Program-made: the position numbers and the translations under genes
The notes under the pieces: model-generated
What the model was told of the DNA's origin: nothing
The model's database searches: none
Seen by the model: the letters and a program-made list of their open reading frames with translations, nothing else
Part shown: piece by piece, positions 29,101 through 38,798 of the stretch
Numbering within the stretch: position 1 is the first letter of the stretch
Layout: each line of letters starts with the position of its first letter
Source: an uncultured Pseudovibrio sp.
Lineage (GTDB): Bacteria > Pseudomonadota > Alphaproteobacteria > Rhizobiales > Stappiaceae
Direction: 5' to 3'
Assembly (NCBI GenBank): GCA_947502585.1
Contig: CANNAV010000010.1
Span: 1 to 58,523, forward strand
DNA: 58,523 nt

Positions 29101-31500
29101 TCATAGCTCATCAAAAGGGAAAATCAGTGGGTTGTCGTTAACCGGCTGCCCATTTACGGTCACAGTCGGAACGAGACCGTCAGGAGAGCGGCCCCTGACG
29201 TGAACGGAGAGCTTCCGTCCATCAGTCCCGAGTGAGCCACTGCGGCATAGTGTTAAGGTTTGCTCATCGCAAGTGCTGGATAAAATCAGATGCAGTGTGC
29301 AGTGCTGGCCTTCGAGCCATTTGTGGCTGATGCCATCATCTTCAAAAACAGAAAGCTCTCGCTTTCCGGCACCCTGGAATGGGAAGATCGCCAGGGTTTC
29401 ATGATGACACTCAGTCGTATTCCTGGCAGCTGGATCAGCAAGTGGAATGACGGTACCAGCACGCACGAACAGGACCAAGCGTTCTAAAGGAGCATCAACC
29501 ACAATGCTCTGTCCGCCCGTATGATACACGCCTGTATCGAATTCGTACCAGCCATCTCCATTGTCCGGCAGGTAAACTTCGCGCGTTGTCGCACCTTGTT
29601 CAACCACAGAGGCAACCAGCAGATCTTTACCAAGCAAATAGTCATCGGTCTCCGCAAAGGTGTGTTCATCTCCTTCATGATCAAGGAAAGTTGGGCGAAG
29701 CATTGGCTCATCCATCACATGCATATCGTGCAGCATGGTGTAAAAGTATGGCATAAGATGTTGGCGCAGCTGAATGGCATTGCGAATGAGGTGAGTAACC
29801 TCCGGATACATCCAAGCTTCATTGACAGTTGCATCATCATTCCACGAATGGATTGTGAAACGGGGGTGCATGACGCCATTTTGCACCCAGCGAACGAACA
29901 GCTCAGGATCAGGACGCGGCCCTGAGAACCCACCAACGTCGTGACCAACATTGTAGATGCCAGACAGGGAGAGCCCGAGGCCCATGCGGATGTTGTATTT
30001 CAGGTTGTTCCAACCCGTTCGGTTATCACCAGTCCACGTTTGTACATAACGTTGAAGTCCGGGGCAGCCACAACGGGAGATAAGGTAAGGCCGTTCATCT
30101 GGTGCATAGTCCACCTGCGCTTCATAAGAGGCACGCATCATCAGGAAAGAGTGAAGCGGACGAATAAGCCCAACTTCAATTTCTTCACCAAAGCCCTGAC
30201 AACGGGCAGAAAAATCCCAGATTTCATACTCGTTATTGTCGTTCCAAGTGGAGCCAATGCCGCGCTCAAGCAGCTGTTCGGTGACGTTAGCTTTCCACCA
30301 GTTCACAGTCTCTGGATTGGTAAAATCGAGGTGAGAGCCTTCATCATCCCAGAACAGAGACCGTTCTGGCTGATCAGCTTCACTGTCCTGAATGAACAGG
30401 CCACTTGCTGCCACATCTCCATACATCGGATGGTCCTGCAGTAAGCACGGTTTGATGTTAGCAGCAAGGTGCACACCAGCATCCAGAAACTTGGAAGTCA
30501 TAGTCTTTGGGGCAGGACACTTCTCATAATTCCAGTTGAACACATAACGTTTGGTGTCGATAGAAGTGTAGCCAGATGAAAGTTGGAAGCTATCACATGG
30601 AATGGCGTGTTTTCTGATCAGGTCTACAAAGCCTTCCAGCTGCTCCTGCGCATTCTCTGCATCGGTGTAGTACATGGTCGAGCCTGAATACCCGAGGCTC
30701 CACTTCGGCGGGAAGATATGCTTACCCGTCAGCCAAACCTGCGTTTTGGTCACTTCCAGGAGGGATGGCCCGAGCATGAAGTAGTAATCCAGATCTCCAT
30801 CTTCAGCACGGTAGGATCTGTAAGGCCGGTGATAATTGTCGATCTCGTTGCCCAGATCAAACCAGCAGCTCGCCAGATTGTCGTAAAACACACCATAGGA
30901 AATACCAGACCCCGTACGAGTCAGAGTAAAAGGCAGATGCTTGTAAAGCGGATCAGTGGTCTCCGCGTCATATCCCATTGCATCCAGATTACGCATCTCA
31001 TAGCGGCGACTGTTACGTAGCAGATTCCCAGCCTTTTCGCCGAGACCATAAATCCGGTCATCCGCAGGCTGATTAAGGAAGTGTGAGTTTTTGTTGTCCT
31101 TCACGCCCAGCATGTATGCACCTGTTGGGCGCTCGCTGGCGATTATCTGATAAGACCCACCTTCGTTTTTCGCCTCCCAGATTATCTGAAGCGGTGTTTT
31201 TACGGAGACGCGCAAAGCTTGCGTCTCCAGTACAAGTGTGTTCCTGGTAAGCTTCTGCTTGAACTCCGGCAGCGAGAACCCCTCGACAGAAAGGCGGGAC
31301 CGGCCTTCAAATGGCATAGGTGTTTCAGCCGGGGTGATGGACCATGTCCGCCCTTGCCGGAACTCACCACTCTTGCGTACAAGAACCCGAACAAGCTTGT
31401 CTTCAAGAACGAACAGAGAAAGCAGATGCTTGTCATCTACGAGCAGGTCAATCCGGTTCTGTTCAGTCTGGATGTAGGACCACTTACCTAAGGTTTTCAT
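29101..31500 (-). CDS. Glycoside hydrolase family 31 alpha-glycosidase
   Basis: A 799-residue GH31 enzyme (alpha-glucosidase, alpha-xylosidase or related). The nucleophile aspartate is D421 in TWNDNNEYEIWD and the acid/base aspartate is D492 in WTGDNRTGW; the PKWSLGYSGSTMYYTDAENA and HPRFTIHSWNDD segments are GH31-like. No signal peptide, so it is cytoplasmic. It lies inside a glucuronate operon, so it may remove an alpha-linked sugar from an imported glucuronide, or act on an alpha-glucuronoside. The exact linkage cannot be read from the sequence. Confidence 0.88.
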   Translation of the reverse strand: MKTLGKWSYIQTEQNRIDLLVDDKHLLSLFVLEDKLVRVLVRKSGEFRQGRTWSITPAETPMPFEGRSRLSVEGFSLPEFKQKLTRNTLVLETQALRVSVKTPLQIIWEAKNEGGSYQIIASERPTGAYMLGVKDNKNSHFLNQPADDRIYGLGEKAGNLLRNSRRYEMRNLDAMGYDAETTDPLYKHLPFTLTRTGSGISYGVFYDNLASCWFDLGNEIDNYHRPYRSYRAEDGDLDYYFMLGPSLLEVTKTQVWLTGKHIFPPKWSLGYSGSTMYYTDAENAQEQLEGFVDLIRKHAIPCDSFQLSSGYTSIDTKRYVFNWNYEKCPAPKTMTSKFLDAGVHLAANIKPCLLQDHPMYGDVAASGLFIQDSEADQPERSLFWDDEGSHLDFTNPETVNWWKANVTEQLLERGIGSTWNDNNEYEIWDFSARCQGFGEEIEVGLIRPLHSFLMMRASYEAQVDYAPDERPYLISRCGCPGLQRYVQTWTGDNRTGWNNLKYNIRMGLGLSLSGIYNVGHDVGGFSGPRPDPELFVRWVQNGVMHPRFTIHSWNDDATVNEAWMYPEVTHLIRNAIQLRQHLMPYFYTMLHDMHVMDEPMLRPTFLDHEGDEHTFAETDDYLLGKDLLVASVVEQGATTREVYLPDNGDGWYEFDTGVYHTGGQSIVVDAPLERLVLFVRAGTVIPLADPAARNTTECHHETLAIFPFQGAGKRELSVFEDDGISHKWLEGQHCTLHLILSSTCDEQTLTLCRSGSLGTDGRKLSVHVRGRSPDGLVPTVTVNGQPVNDNPLIFPFDEL

Positions 31501-31553
31501 TATGCTTCAACCAGTTTTGTTGGGTGTTGGCATGGTTGCAAAGTGTCTGTTTG

Positions 31554-32876
31554 TTATCCGCCGTAACCCAGAATGACGCGAGGCAGGAGCAGGCTGATTT
31601 CTGGAATGAAAGTCACCAGCATCAGGATGGAAATCACTGCTGCATAGAATGGCAGCATTGGTTTGACCAGATCCTGAATAGCCACCTTGCCCACAGAGCA
31701 GCTGATGAACAGCGCACTGCCCACTGGCGGTGTAATGATACCGATGCACAGGTTGTAGGTCATCATGATCCCAAAGTGCACAGGATCCATTCCAAGCTCA
31801 GTTGCAACGGGCAGGAAAATCGGTGTGAAGATCAGCAGCGCAGGGGTCATATCCATAAACGTGCCGATCACCAGCAGGCAGATGTTTATCACCAGCATGA
31901 TGATGAGTGGGTTTTCAGAGACATTCGCCAGCGCTTCACCAATCGCATAAGGAATATCAGAAAATGTCATGGCCCAGGACATGCCGATAGAACAACCAAT
32001 CAGCAGCAGCACGATGGAGCTGGTAATCGCACTCTCAAGAATGATAGTTGGCAGATCTGTGATTTTCACTTCGCGGTAGATGCCCACAGCGAGCAGGAGA
32101 GTGTAAACAACAGCCACAGCAGAAGCTTCAGTCGCTGTGAAGATGCCACCAATAATACCGCCCATGATGATGAAGATGAGCAACAATGGCAGGAAGGCAT
32201 CCGCAATTTTAAGGAGGATTTCTTTGAAGTCTGGCAGTGGGATCAGCGGATAACCACGTTTTGCTGCAACAATCCCGGCCACAACCATCACACCAAGACC
32301 CATCAGAATACCGGGCAGATAACCGGCAACGAACAGCGTTGCGACTGAGGTGCCACCAGAGATCAGCGAGTAAACGATCAATGTTGAGGAGGGAGGGATC
32401 AGCATACCAGTTGGGCAGGAAGCGGCATTCACTGCAGCTGAAAAGGCAGGGTCATAACCTTCTTTGCGTTGTAACGGAGACATGATACCACCGATTGCAG
32501 CGGCAGAAGCTACGGCAGAACCGGATATGGAGCCAAACAGCATGTTGGCGAGAACGTTAACGTGTGCCAGGGCTCCTGGCAAACGACCTCCGACAATTTT
32601 GGCCAGCTCAATAAGGCGGCGCGCAATGCCACCAGAATTCATGATGTTTCCAGCGAGAATAAAGAATGGGATCGCCAACAGCGTAAAGCTGTCCAGACCA
32701 CTGGCCATCTTCTGCGGAACAACAAAAAGAGCTTGATCCAGGTCGATCAAAAAGGTGATTGTTGCTGTCGTCGCCAGCCCGATTGCAAAGGAGATCGGCA
32801 CGCCAAGGGTCACAAGAACGCCAAACACCCCAAACAGAATAAGACCGCTTTGAAGCTCACTACTTAAAAATTCCAT
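31554..32876 (-). CDS. dctM: TRAP transporter large permease (DctM type)
   Basis: A 440-residue integral membrane protein with about 12 hydrophobic segments, the sodium-coupled channel subunit of a tripartite ATP-independent periplasmic transporter. Family features include LGVPISFAIGLATT near the N-terminus, FFILAGNIMNSGGIARRLIELA, GSISGSAVASAAAIGGIM and TPPVGSALFISCSVGK. It is followed 53 bases later by the GH31 gene. By context it imports glucuronate or a glucuronide. No DctP binding protein is encoded in the cluster. Confidence 0.94.
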   Translation of the reverse strand: MEFLSSELQSGLILFGVFGVLVTLGVPISFAIGLATTATITFLIDLDQALFVVPQKMASGLDSFTLLAIPFFILAGNIMNSGGIARRLIELAKIVGGRLPGALAHVNVLANMLFGSISGSAVASAAAIGGIMSPLQRKEGYDPAFSAAVNAASCPTGMLIPPSSTLIVYSLISGGTSVATLFVAGYLPGILMGLGVMVVAGIVAAKRGYPLIPLPDFKEILLKIADAFLPLLLIFIIMGGIIGGIFTATEASAVAVVYTLLLAVGIYREVKITDLPTIILESAITSSIVLLLIGCSIGMSWAMTFSDIPYAIGEALANVSENPLIIMLVINICLLVIGTFMDMTPALLIFTPIFLPVATELGMDPVHFGIMMTYNLCIGIITPPVGSALFISCSVGKVAIQDLVKPMLPFYAAVISILMLVTFIPEISLLLPRVILGYGG

Positions 32877-32887
32877 CAGACTTACTC

Positions 32888-33412
32888 TTATTTATCAGCA
32901 GGATCAGCGGCATCAGGCATCTGGTCGTTTGGACCTGTACCTGTGCCATTAAAGAGACCAATGAAGAACTCAACGCAATAGAACAGCATGATGCCGCCAG
33001 AAAACGGAATAGCTGCGTAAATGTAGCCCATTGGGACGCGAAGAGCGGGTGAGACCTGCCCGTTAGCGAGTGTCTTCAGGACCAGTTGTCCGCCACCGTA
33101 AAGCATGACAACGCCTGAAAAGAAGGCGATCGCGATGATGATGAAGTAATCTGAGAACAGTTTCCGTTTACCGACCAGTGATCCGGTCAGAAGGTCAATT
33201 GCCAGGTGTTTTCGCATTCCAAGCGTATAGGCCGCACCAATCAGGCCGATCCACATAAACATGAAACGAGCAAGTTCATCGGTTACGGTGCTTGGTTTGC
33301 CAAGAACGTACCTCGAAAAAACCTGCCAAACCACACACACCACGAGTACGACAAAAACCGACACGGTGACGGCTTTAAGGACCGTGTTAACTATTTTAGT
33401 CAGCGCTTGCAT
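32888..33412 (-). CDS. dctQ: TRAP transporter small permease (DctQ type)
   Basis: A 174-residue membrane protein with four hydrophobic helices. RYVLGKPSTVTDELARFMFMWIGLIGAAYTLG contains the conserved DctQ pattern (E-A-F-W-IG-A), and the C-terminus is charged. It pairs with DctM to form the membrane part of the TRAP importer. It is the first gene of the leftward glucuronate operon, starting just after the control region with the UxuR-like palindromes. Confidence 0.9.
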   Translation of the reverse strand: MQALTKIVNTVLKAVTVSVFVVLVVCVVWQVFSRYVLGKPSTVTDELARFMFMWIGLIGAAYTLGMRKHLAIDLLTGSLVGKRKLFSDYFIIIAIAFFSGVVMLYGGGQLVLKTLANGQVSPALRVPMGYIYAAIPFSGGIMLFYCVEFFIGLFNGTGTGPNDQMPDAADPADK

Positions 33413-33609
33413 TTTATTTCCCTAATCCAGGTGAAGGCGCGGGCTTAGTATGCAGAAAGAACCCATAATGGGCGACCAGTTTCTCCGGAGAAAGTGTTCA
33501 GGAGACCTTGAAATCGCGAGAGGGTTTCAGTTGGAAATCTGCAAATCTAAGGATATCCAATGAATCCTACTAAATTATCTCACTAATGTTTATTCGCTGA
33601 TTTTTGATT

Positions 33610-33623
33610 ATTGGTCAACCAAT
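33610..33623. promoter_or_regulatory. UxuR/ExuR-type operator on the TRAP-operon side
   Basis: ATTGGTCAACCAAT is a perfect palindrome of 6-base arms around a 2-base centre and matches the ATTGGTATACCAAT-type sites bound by GntR/FadR-family uronate regulators. It lies about 200 bases upstream of dctQ. The GntR gene at 35865 is the likely partner. Confidence 0.7.
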
Positions 33624-33984
33624 ATAATAAAATGGTTTGACAATGTCGCAGTTTTGTACAAGTGTGACATGCGAAGAAAGGTTTGATTGATCTTTTTCTT
33701 CACATTTCAACGGTACAGCGAAATTCCCTGACCTTTTGTTTTTTAAAAAAGAAGATGTCGAGGCTGAAGAATTGCCAGCCAGCGGGAGTGTGTTGAAAAA
33801 TATATTCAGAGATGGGGGAATGGGACAAAGATCTTAATAAGTTAGTTATAACAGTGGCTTGAGAGTTAATGTTGCCGGTTTGTTATATGCGTTTCGGTTT
33901 TACGGTGCTCATTGAAAGTAGGTACATTCCAGCGTTATGGCTATCCGGTCGATGCACATTCGCCCCGTTTTAAATGGAACTGAA

Positions 33985-33996
33985 TAGGTCGACCAA
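33985..33996. promoter_or_regulatory. UxuR/ExuR-type operator on the beta-glucuronidase side
   Basis: TAGGTCGACCAA matches 11 of 12 positions of TTGGT-NN-ACCAA and lies 56 bases upstream of the beta-glucuronidase start. A further half site (TTGGTCAAC) is at 34032-34040, next to the ribosome-binding site. Confidence 0.6.
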
Positions 33997-34051
33997 CCCG
34001 GACTGATGTCCGAAACAAGGCGAAGACAATTTTGGTCAACGAGGAGCAGTG

Positions 34052-35851
34052 ATGCTTGAGCGGATGGAAGGTGCCGATAACGGTCTGGCTTGCTTGCATG
34101 ATGAGGACTATGATGTCCCTTTCAACAAACAAAATCTGAACAGCAGTACGCTGATTTTCACGGCAGGCCGCAAAGCTGAGTCGCTAAACGGAGAGTGGAA
34201 CTTCTGCGTTGATCTGCTGGATACCGGCCTGCGCCAGAAATGGTTCTCATTCACTCCAGAAGCACCGGAGGAAAAGAGTGAGCCTTACGATTACGACCCA
34301 TTTGCCGGTGAAACTGTTCCGGTTCCTTCATGCTGGTCCATGCTCAGGGACAAATGGTACTTCTTTGAAGGCAGTGCCTGGTACACACGTTCGCTGGATC
34401 TGGAAGAGTTGCCGGACAACGAGCGTTTGTTTCTCAGAGTCGGGGCTGCGCAATATGATTGTAAGGTGTTTCTGAATGGCGGGTTTCTCGGTAACCATTA
34501 CGGCGGTTCCACGCCATTCAATGCAGAGCTGACTGATCACGCAAAGCCGGGTCGCAACTGGTTGATGCTGTGTGTGAACAACACGCGAACACTAGACCGT
34601 GTTCCGATGCGTAATACAGACTGGTTTAACTACGGGGGCATCTGTCGGGATGTAGAGCTCTATAGAACGCCCCAAATATTCGTCTCGGATTTCTTCGCCT
34701 ATCTGGTTCCTGACGGCTCCTACAATAAAATCGCGGTCGAGCTGCAAATCAACGGTCCGGGCAGAGAACCCGTTACAGTCGAGTTCAAAGAGCTGGGCAT
34801 CAAGAGAGAAGTTTCTGTCGATGAAGACGGCTTCGGCAAACTGACCATCCCGGCGAAACCGGAGCTGTGGTCACCGGACCACCCGCGCCTTTATCAGGCA
34901 ACTGCCTCTATTGGAGAAGATCGCGTCGAAGACATGATCGGCTTCCGCCAGATAGAGCAGATAGGAACAGACGTTCTGCTTAATGGCAAACCGGTCTTCT
35001 TCCGTGGCATCTCTGTACATGAAGATGACGAGTTCACCGGCAAGGTTCTGCTCGATGAAGACCTTCGGCAACGCTTCCAGCATGCAAAAGAGCTGAATTG
35101 CAACTTTATGCGCTTCGCCCACTACCCGCATGACGAACGTGCCGCAAAAATGGCAGATCGTGAAGGCATTCTTCTTTGGGAGGAAATTCCGGTTTATTGG
35201 GCGATTGATTTCAGGAACCGGGACACCCTCAAAGATGCACGCAACCAGCTTCAGGAGCTGATCAAGCGTGACCGCAACAGAGCATCTGTCATCATCTGGT
35301 CTGTTGGAAATGAAAACCCGGACACAGATGAGCGCCTCTCTTTCATGAAGCAACTGGTCGATACCGCAAAAGAGATGGACCCGACACGTCTGACCTCCGC
35401 GGCCTGCCTTGTGAACCACACCAAAAACCGGATTGAAGACCGACTGATACAGCACATCAATGTGATCGGCATCAACGAGTATTATGGCTGGTACGAGGAG
35501 AACTTCGACGATCTGATTGACTTTCTGGACAATTCAGAGCCGGGCAAGCCTGTAGTTATCTCCGAAACCGGCGCTGATGGTTACATCGGTGAAGGGAAGC
35601 TGGAAAAAGGGTTCTTCAGTGAGAGCTACATGGCTGAGGTCTATCGCAAACAGATTGCAACCTTACGCCAGCGAGAGTTCGTAAAGGGCATCTCACCGTG
35701 GATTCTCTATGATTTCCGTGTCGAACGTCGACAGAACATATTCCAGCAGGGCTGGAACCGCAAAGGCTTGATTGCCTCAGATAAGAAAACAAAGAAAACA
35801 GCCTTCAAACTTCTTGCAGACTTTTATGCAGAGCTGAAAGCGAAAAACTGA
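34052..35851 (+). CDS. uidA: Beta-glucuronidase-like glycoside hydrolase family 2
   Basis: A 599-residue GH2 enzyme with the usual order of sugar-binding jelly roll, immunoglobulin-like domain and TIM barrel. The acid/base glutamate is E421 in WSVGNENPDTDER and the nucleophile is E505 in VVISETGADG; NWFNYGGICRDVELY-like DWFNYGGICRDVELY fits beta-glucuronidases. GAGGAG lies five bases before the ATG at 34052, which is preferred over the GTG one codon earlier. No signal peptide. It should release glucuronate for UxaC. A beta-galactosidase cannot be excluded by motifs, but the operon points to glucuronides. Confidence 0.88.
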   Translation: MLERMEGADNGLACLHDEDYDVPFNKQNLNSSTLIFTAGRKAESLNGEWNFCVDLLDTGLRQKWFSFTPEAPEEKSEPYDYDPFAGETVPVPSCWSMLRDKWYFFEGSAWYTRSLDLEELPDNERLFLRVGAAQYDCKVFLNGGFLGNHYGGSTPFNAELTDHAKPGRNWLMLCVNNTRTLDRVPMRNTDWFNYGGICRDVELYRTPQIFVSDFFAYLVPDGSYNKIAVELQINGPGREPVTVEFKELGIKREVSVDEDGFGKLTIPAKPELWSPDHPRLYQATASIGEDRVEDMIGFRQIEQIGTDVLLNGKPVFFRGISVHEDDEFTGKVLLDEDLRQRFQHAKELNCNFMRFAHYPHDERAAKMADREGILLWEEIPVYWAIDFRNRDTLKDARNQLQELIKRDRNRASVIIWSVGNENPDTDERLSFMKQLVDTAKEMDPTRLTSAACLVNHTKNRIEDRLIQHINVIGINEYYGWYEENFDDLIDFLDNSEPGKPVVISETGADGYIGEGKLEKGFFSESYMAEVYRKQIATLRQREFVKGISPWILYDFRVERRQNIFQQGWNRKGLIASDKKTKKTAFKLLADFYAELKAKN

Positions 35852-35864
35852 TCTGGATTGCACC

Positions 35865-36638
35865 TTGACAATAGACCCCAACAGAAGACGTTATCAGGAT
35901 GTGGCAGAAGTGCTGGTTCTCGACCTAGCGAACGGTGCCTTCGCCATTGGTGACAAGCTCCCCACTGAGCGCAGGATTTCTGAGGATCTGGGCGTCAGTC
36001 GGTCATTGGTCAAAGACGCGATGATAATGCTGGAAGTACAGGGCCTTGTTGATGTGCGCAAAGGCTCCGGCACCTACGTCCTCCGCCTTCCGGGCGATGT
36101 CAGGCCGGATAGTTCATTGGAACAGGACATTGGCCCATTTGAGCTGCTGCAGGCGCGCCAGCTAATGGAAAGCAATATCGCAGCGTTTGCCGCAACAATG
36201 GCAACCAAAGCCGATGTGATGCAGATGCGTGAGACGCTGGCCAGGGAACGGGATGAAATAGCATCTGGTTCAGGCAGTCATAAAGCCGATGAAGAATTCC
36301 ATCGTCTGGTCGCTCAGGCAAGTCAGAACTCCGTATTGACAGAGTCCGTAGAGCATCTTTGGACACTGCGCAAACGTTCTCGCATGTGGGAGCAATTGCA
36401 TCAGCGCATTTTTGACCAGGGCTATCAGATTAAGTGGCTGGATGATCACCAGGCGATCATAACAGCTTTGCAATGTCGGGACCCACAAATGGCCCGACAA
36501 GCCATGTGGCAGCATCTGGAGAATGTGCGCATAACACTGCTGGAACTCTCCGATGTCGATGATCCTGCATTCGATGCGTATCTGTTTGGTACCGACCCGT
36601 TGGTTGCCGTTAGCGATCTTAAAAAACAACCAACGTGA
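35865..36638 (+). CDS. GntR family regulator, FadR/UxuR subgroup
   Basis: A 257-residue regulator with an N-terminal winged helix (LPTERRISEDLGVSRSLVKDAMIMLEVQGLVDVRKGSGTYV, about residues 32-72) and a C-terminal all-helical FCD domain (LLQARQLMESNIAAFAA, DEEFHRLVAQASQN, DDHQAIITALQCRD). The subgroup includes UxuR, ExuR and KdgR-like repressors released by uronates or fructuronate. Its start appears to be TTG at 35865, 13 bases after the beta-glucuronidase stop; no ATG fits the N-terminus. It likely binds the two palindromes upstream. Confidence 0.9.
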   Translation: MTIDPNRRRYQDVAEVLVLDLANGAFAIGDKLPTERRISEDLGVSRSLVKDAMIMLEVQGLVDVRKGSGTYVLRLPGDVRPDSSLEQDIGPFELLQARQLMESNIAAFAATMATKADVMQMRETLARERDEIASGSGSHKADEEFHRLVAQASQNSVLTESVEHLWTLRKRSRMWEQLHQRIFDQGYQIKWLDDHQAIITALQCRDPQMARQAMWQHLENVRITLLELSDVDDPAFDAYLFGTDPLVAVSDLKKQPT

Positions 36639-36688
36639 AATGTTAAACCGGGCCTTGGCCCCAAAATATGAAAAGTAAAGAGCTAAAC

Positions 36689-37873
36689 ATGGAACAGACT
36701 TGGCGCTGGTATGGCCCACATGATCCGGTCACCCTCAAAGATGTTCGGCAGGCAGGGGCAACAGGTATTGTTACCGCTCTCCACCACATTCCGAATGGCG
36801 AAGTGTGGCCAGTTGAAGAGATTCAAAAGCGCAAGGAGGAGATTGAAGCTGCCGGACTGATCTGGTCTGTTGTCGAAAGTATCCCGGTTCACGAGCATAT
36901 TAAAACGCGCACTGGTGACTTTGAGCAATACATCGGGACATACAAGCAATCTATCCGCAATCTGGCGACCTGCGGCATCACCAGGATTTGCTACAACTTC
37001 ATGCCTGTGCTGGACTGGACCCGCACAGACCTGAGTTATGAACTGGAAACAGGTGCAACCTGCCTTCGGTTCGATGCGGATGTCTTTGCAGCCTTTGATA
37101 TCTTCATTCTCGAGCGTCCGAACGCAAAAGATGACTACTCTGCAGAAGAGGTCGCACGCGCAACTGCTGTCTTCGGGGCGATGTCTCAGGATGATAGGGA
37201 TGGACTGGTCAGAACGATCCTTGCCGGTCTTCCAGGCTCAGAAGAATCCTATACAGTTGCAGACATTCGCGCTCACCTGGAGCGTTATAACGGTATTGAT
37301 GCAGATAAGCTGAGAGAGCATCTGGCGCTGTTCCTCAAAGAGGTCATTCCTGTGTGTGCACAAGTCGGTGCAGTGATGGCAATCCACCCGGATGATCCTC
37401 CGCGCCCTCTGCTGGGTTTGCCACGGGTATGCTCGACTGAATCTGATTATGAATATATTTCGAAGGCAGTTGATGTACCAGAAAACGGTTTTACATTTTG
37501 CACGGGCTCTTTGGGGGTTCGGGCTGATAATGATCTTGTAGGCATCGTGGAGCGATACGCACAGCGCATTCATTTTGTCCACCTGCGGGCTACCAGACGC
37601 GAAGACAATCCACTTTCTTTTCATGAGGCAGATCATCTGACCGGCGATGTCGATATGGTTGGTGTGATTTCAGCTTTGGTGGATGAAGAAGAACGCAGAA
37701 AAGAAGCCGGCTCTAATGATCTCATCCCGTTCCGGCCAGACCATGGCCATGCCATGCTCTCAGACCTGCAAATGAAATCTGCACCGGGTTATCCGGCGGT
37801 AGGCCGTCTGCGCGGCCTCGCAGAATTGCGCGGTGTTGAAACAGCTATCCGGGCAATGCGCAACCCTTGCTGA
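36689..37873 (+). CDS. uxuA: Mannonate dehydratase
   Basis: A 394-residue TIM-barrel dehydratase converting D-mannonate to 2-keto-3-deoxygluconate. The N-terminus [16 protein letters not shown] followed by [20 protein letters not shown] is nearly the same as in known UxuA proteins, which decides the start at 36689 over the ATG seven codons upstream. Metal-binding histidines and cysteine lie in [11 protein letters not shown] and [14 protein letters not shown], with [10 protein letters not shown] further on. It completes glucuronate to KDG; KDG kinase and aldolase are not in this operon. A terminator follows. Confidence 0.96.
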   Translation: MEQTWRWYGPHDPVTLKDVRQAGATGIVTALHHIPNGEVWPVEEIQKRKEEIEAAGLIWSVVESIPVHEHIKTRTGDFEQYIGTYKQSIRNLATCGITRICYNFMPVLDWTRTDLSYELETGATCLRFDADVFAAFDIFILERPNAKDDYSAEEVARATAVFGAMSQDDRDGLVRTILAGLPGSEESYTVADIRAHLERYNGIDADKLREHLALFLKEVIPVCAQVGAVMAIHPDDPPRPLLGLPRVCSTESDYEYISKAVDVPENGFTFCTGSLGVRADNDLVGIVERYAQRIHFVHLRATRREDNPLSFHEADHLTGDVDMVGVISALVDEEERRKEAGSNDLIPFRPDHGHAMLSDLQMKSAPGYPAVGRLRGLAELRGVETAIRAMRNPC

Positions 37874-37900
37874 TTGCATCCAATATCACTGAAATAAAAA

Positions 37901-37925
37901 GTCGGGGCATTGCTCCGGCTTTTTT
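37901..37925 (+). terminator. Rho-independent terminator after uxuA
   Basis: GTCGGGGC, a three-base loop and GCTCCGGC pair (with G-U pairs), followed by six T residues. Confidence 0.8.
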
Positions 37926-37959
37926 GTGCGCACTGTTAAATCAACGAATATTTTATTTG

Positions 37960-37974
37960 TGTAATATTATTACA
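37960..37974. promoter_or_regulatory. Probable Zur box upstream of znuC
   Basis: TGTAATATTATTACA is a perfect palindrome with 7-base arms around one central base, extended on the right by TAAC. It resembles alphaproteobacterial Zur sites and lies 57 bases upstream of znuC, with zur encoded two genes downstream. Confidence 0.7.
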
Positions 37975-38030
37975 TAACATATAACAGCCATCCCCTCGTG
38001 TGCTGCCCACGGTAAGTTGAGGTACCAGTT

Positions 38031-38798
38031 GTGCAATTGATTGAAATGGATGGAGTTGGGATCAAACTGCAAGGCCGTTGGTTGATCCGAAATGTGACTC
38101 TGAGTGTGAGTGCCGGTGAGATTGTAACGCTCGTCGGACCGAATGGCGCTGGAAAAAGCACGACCGCGAAAACCGCTATGGGCGTGTTGAAAACGGATGC
38201 CGGAAAGATCAGGCGTAAACCCAATCTCAAAGTTGGCTACGTTCCTCAGAATCTTGCAGTGGACTGGACAATGCCATTGACCGTCCGCCGCCTGATGAGC
38301 CTGACTGCTAAACCGTCCAAGACTGAGATTGATAGGGTGCTGGAGAAGACTGGCATTTCACATCTCATTGATTCCAACGTGCAGCAGTTGTCAGGTGGTG
38401 AATATCAAAGAGCGCTGCTGGCACGAGCAATCCTGCGCATGCCGGATCTTCTTGTTCTGGATGAACCAGTACAGGGTGTCGACTATTCCGGTGAGATCGC
38501 CCTTTACAATCTGATCCTTGATATCCGTGAAGAGTTGAACTGCGGTATTCTGCTCATTTCACACGACCTGCACGTAGTTATGGCGCAGACAGATACGGTG
38601 GTCTGTCTCAATGGTCATGTGTGCTGCAGCGGCGCGCCGGAACATGTGGCAGCTTCCGACGCCTACAGGCAGCTCTTTGGGGACGCAGCCTCACAGTCTC
38701 TGGCGATTTACCACCATAACCACGACCACAGCCACAAGGCCGACGGAACAATTGTTCCGTCCAGAGGGGATTCCGGAGATTCCTGCAATCATGGATGA
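38031..38798 (+). CDS. znuC: Zinc ABC transporter ATP-binding protein
   Basis: A 255-residue ATPase of the metal-import family. Walker A is GPNGAGKST near residues 36-44, the signature LSGGEYQRALLARAI near 120 and Walker B LLVLDEPVQGVD near 142. The C-terminus carries a histidine-rich tail (YHHNHDHSHK) that is common in ZnuC and can bind zinc. The start is GTG at 38031; an ATG five codons downstream is the alternative. It overlaps znuB by eight bases. No znuA binding-protein gene is adjacent. Confidence 0.92.
   Translation: MQLIEMDGVGIKLQGRWLIRNVTLSVSAGEIVTLVGPNGAGKSTTAKTAMGVLKTDAGKIRRKPNLKVGYVPQNLAVDWTMPLTVRRLMSLTAKPSKTEIDRVLEKTGISHLIDSNVQQLSGGEYQRALLARAILRMPDLLVLDEPVQGVDYSGEIALYNLILDIREELNCGILLISHDLHVVMAQTDTVVCLNGHVCCSGAPEHVAASDAYRQLFGDAASQSLAIYHHNHDHSHKADGTIVPSRGDSGDSCNHG

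Larger units (their letters stand above)
33413..34051. other. Shared control region of the divergent glucuronide operons
   Basis: This 639-base stretch holds no gene. It separates the leftward dctQ operon from the rightward beta-glucuronidase operon and carries two UxuR/ExuR-type palindromes, listed separately. Confidence 0.7.
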
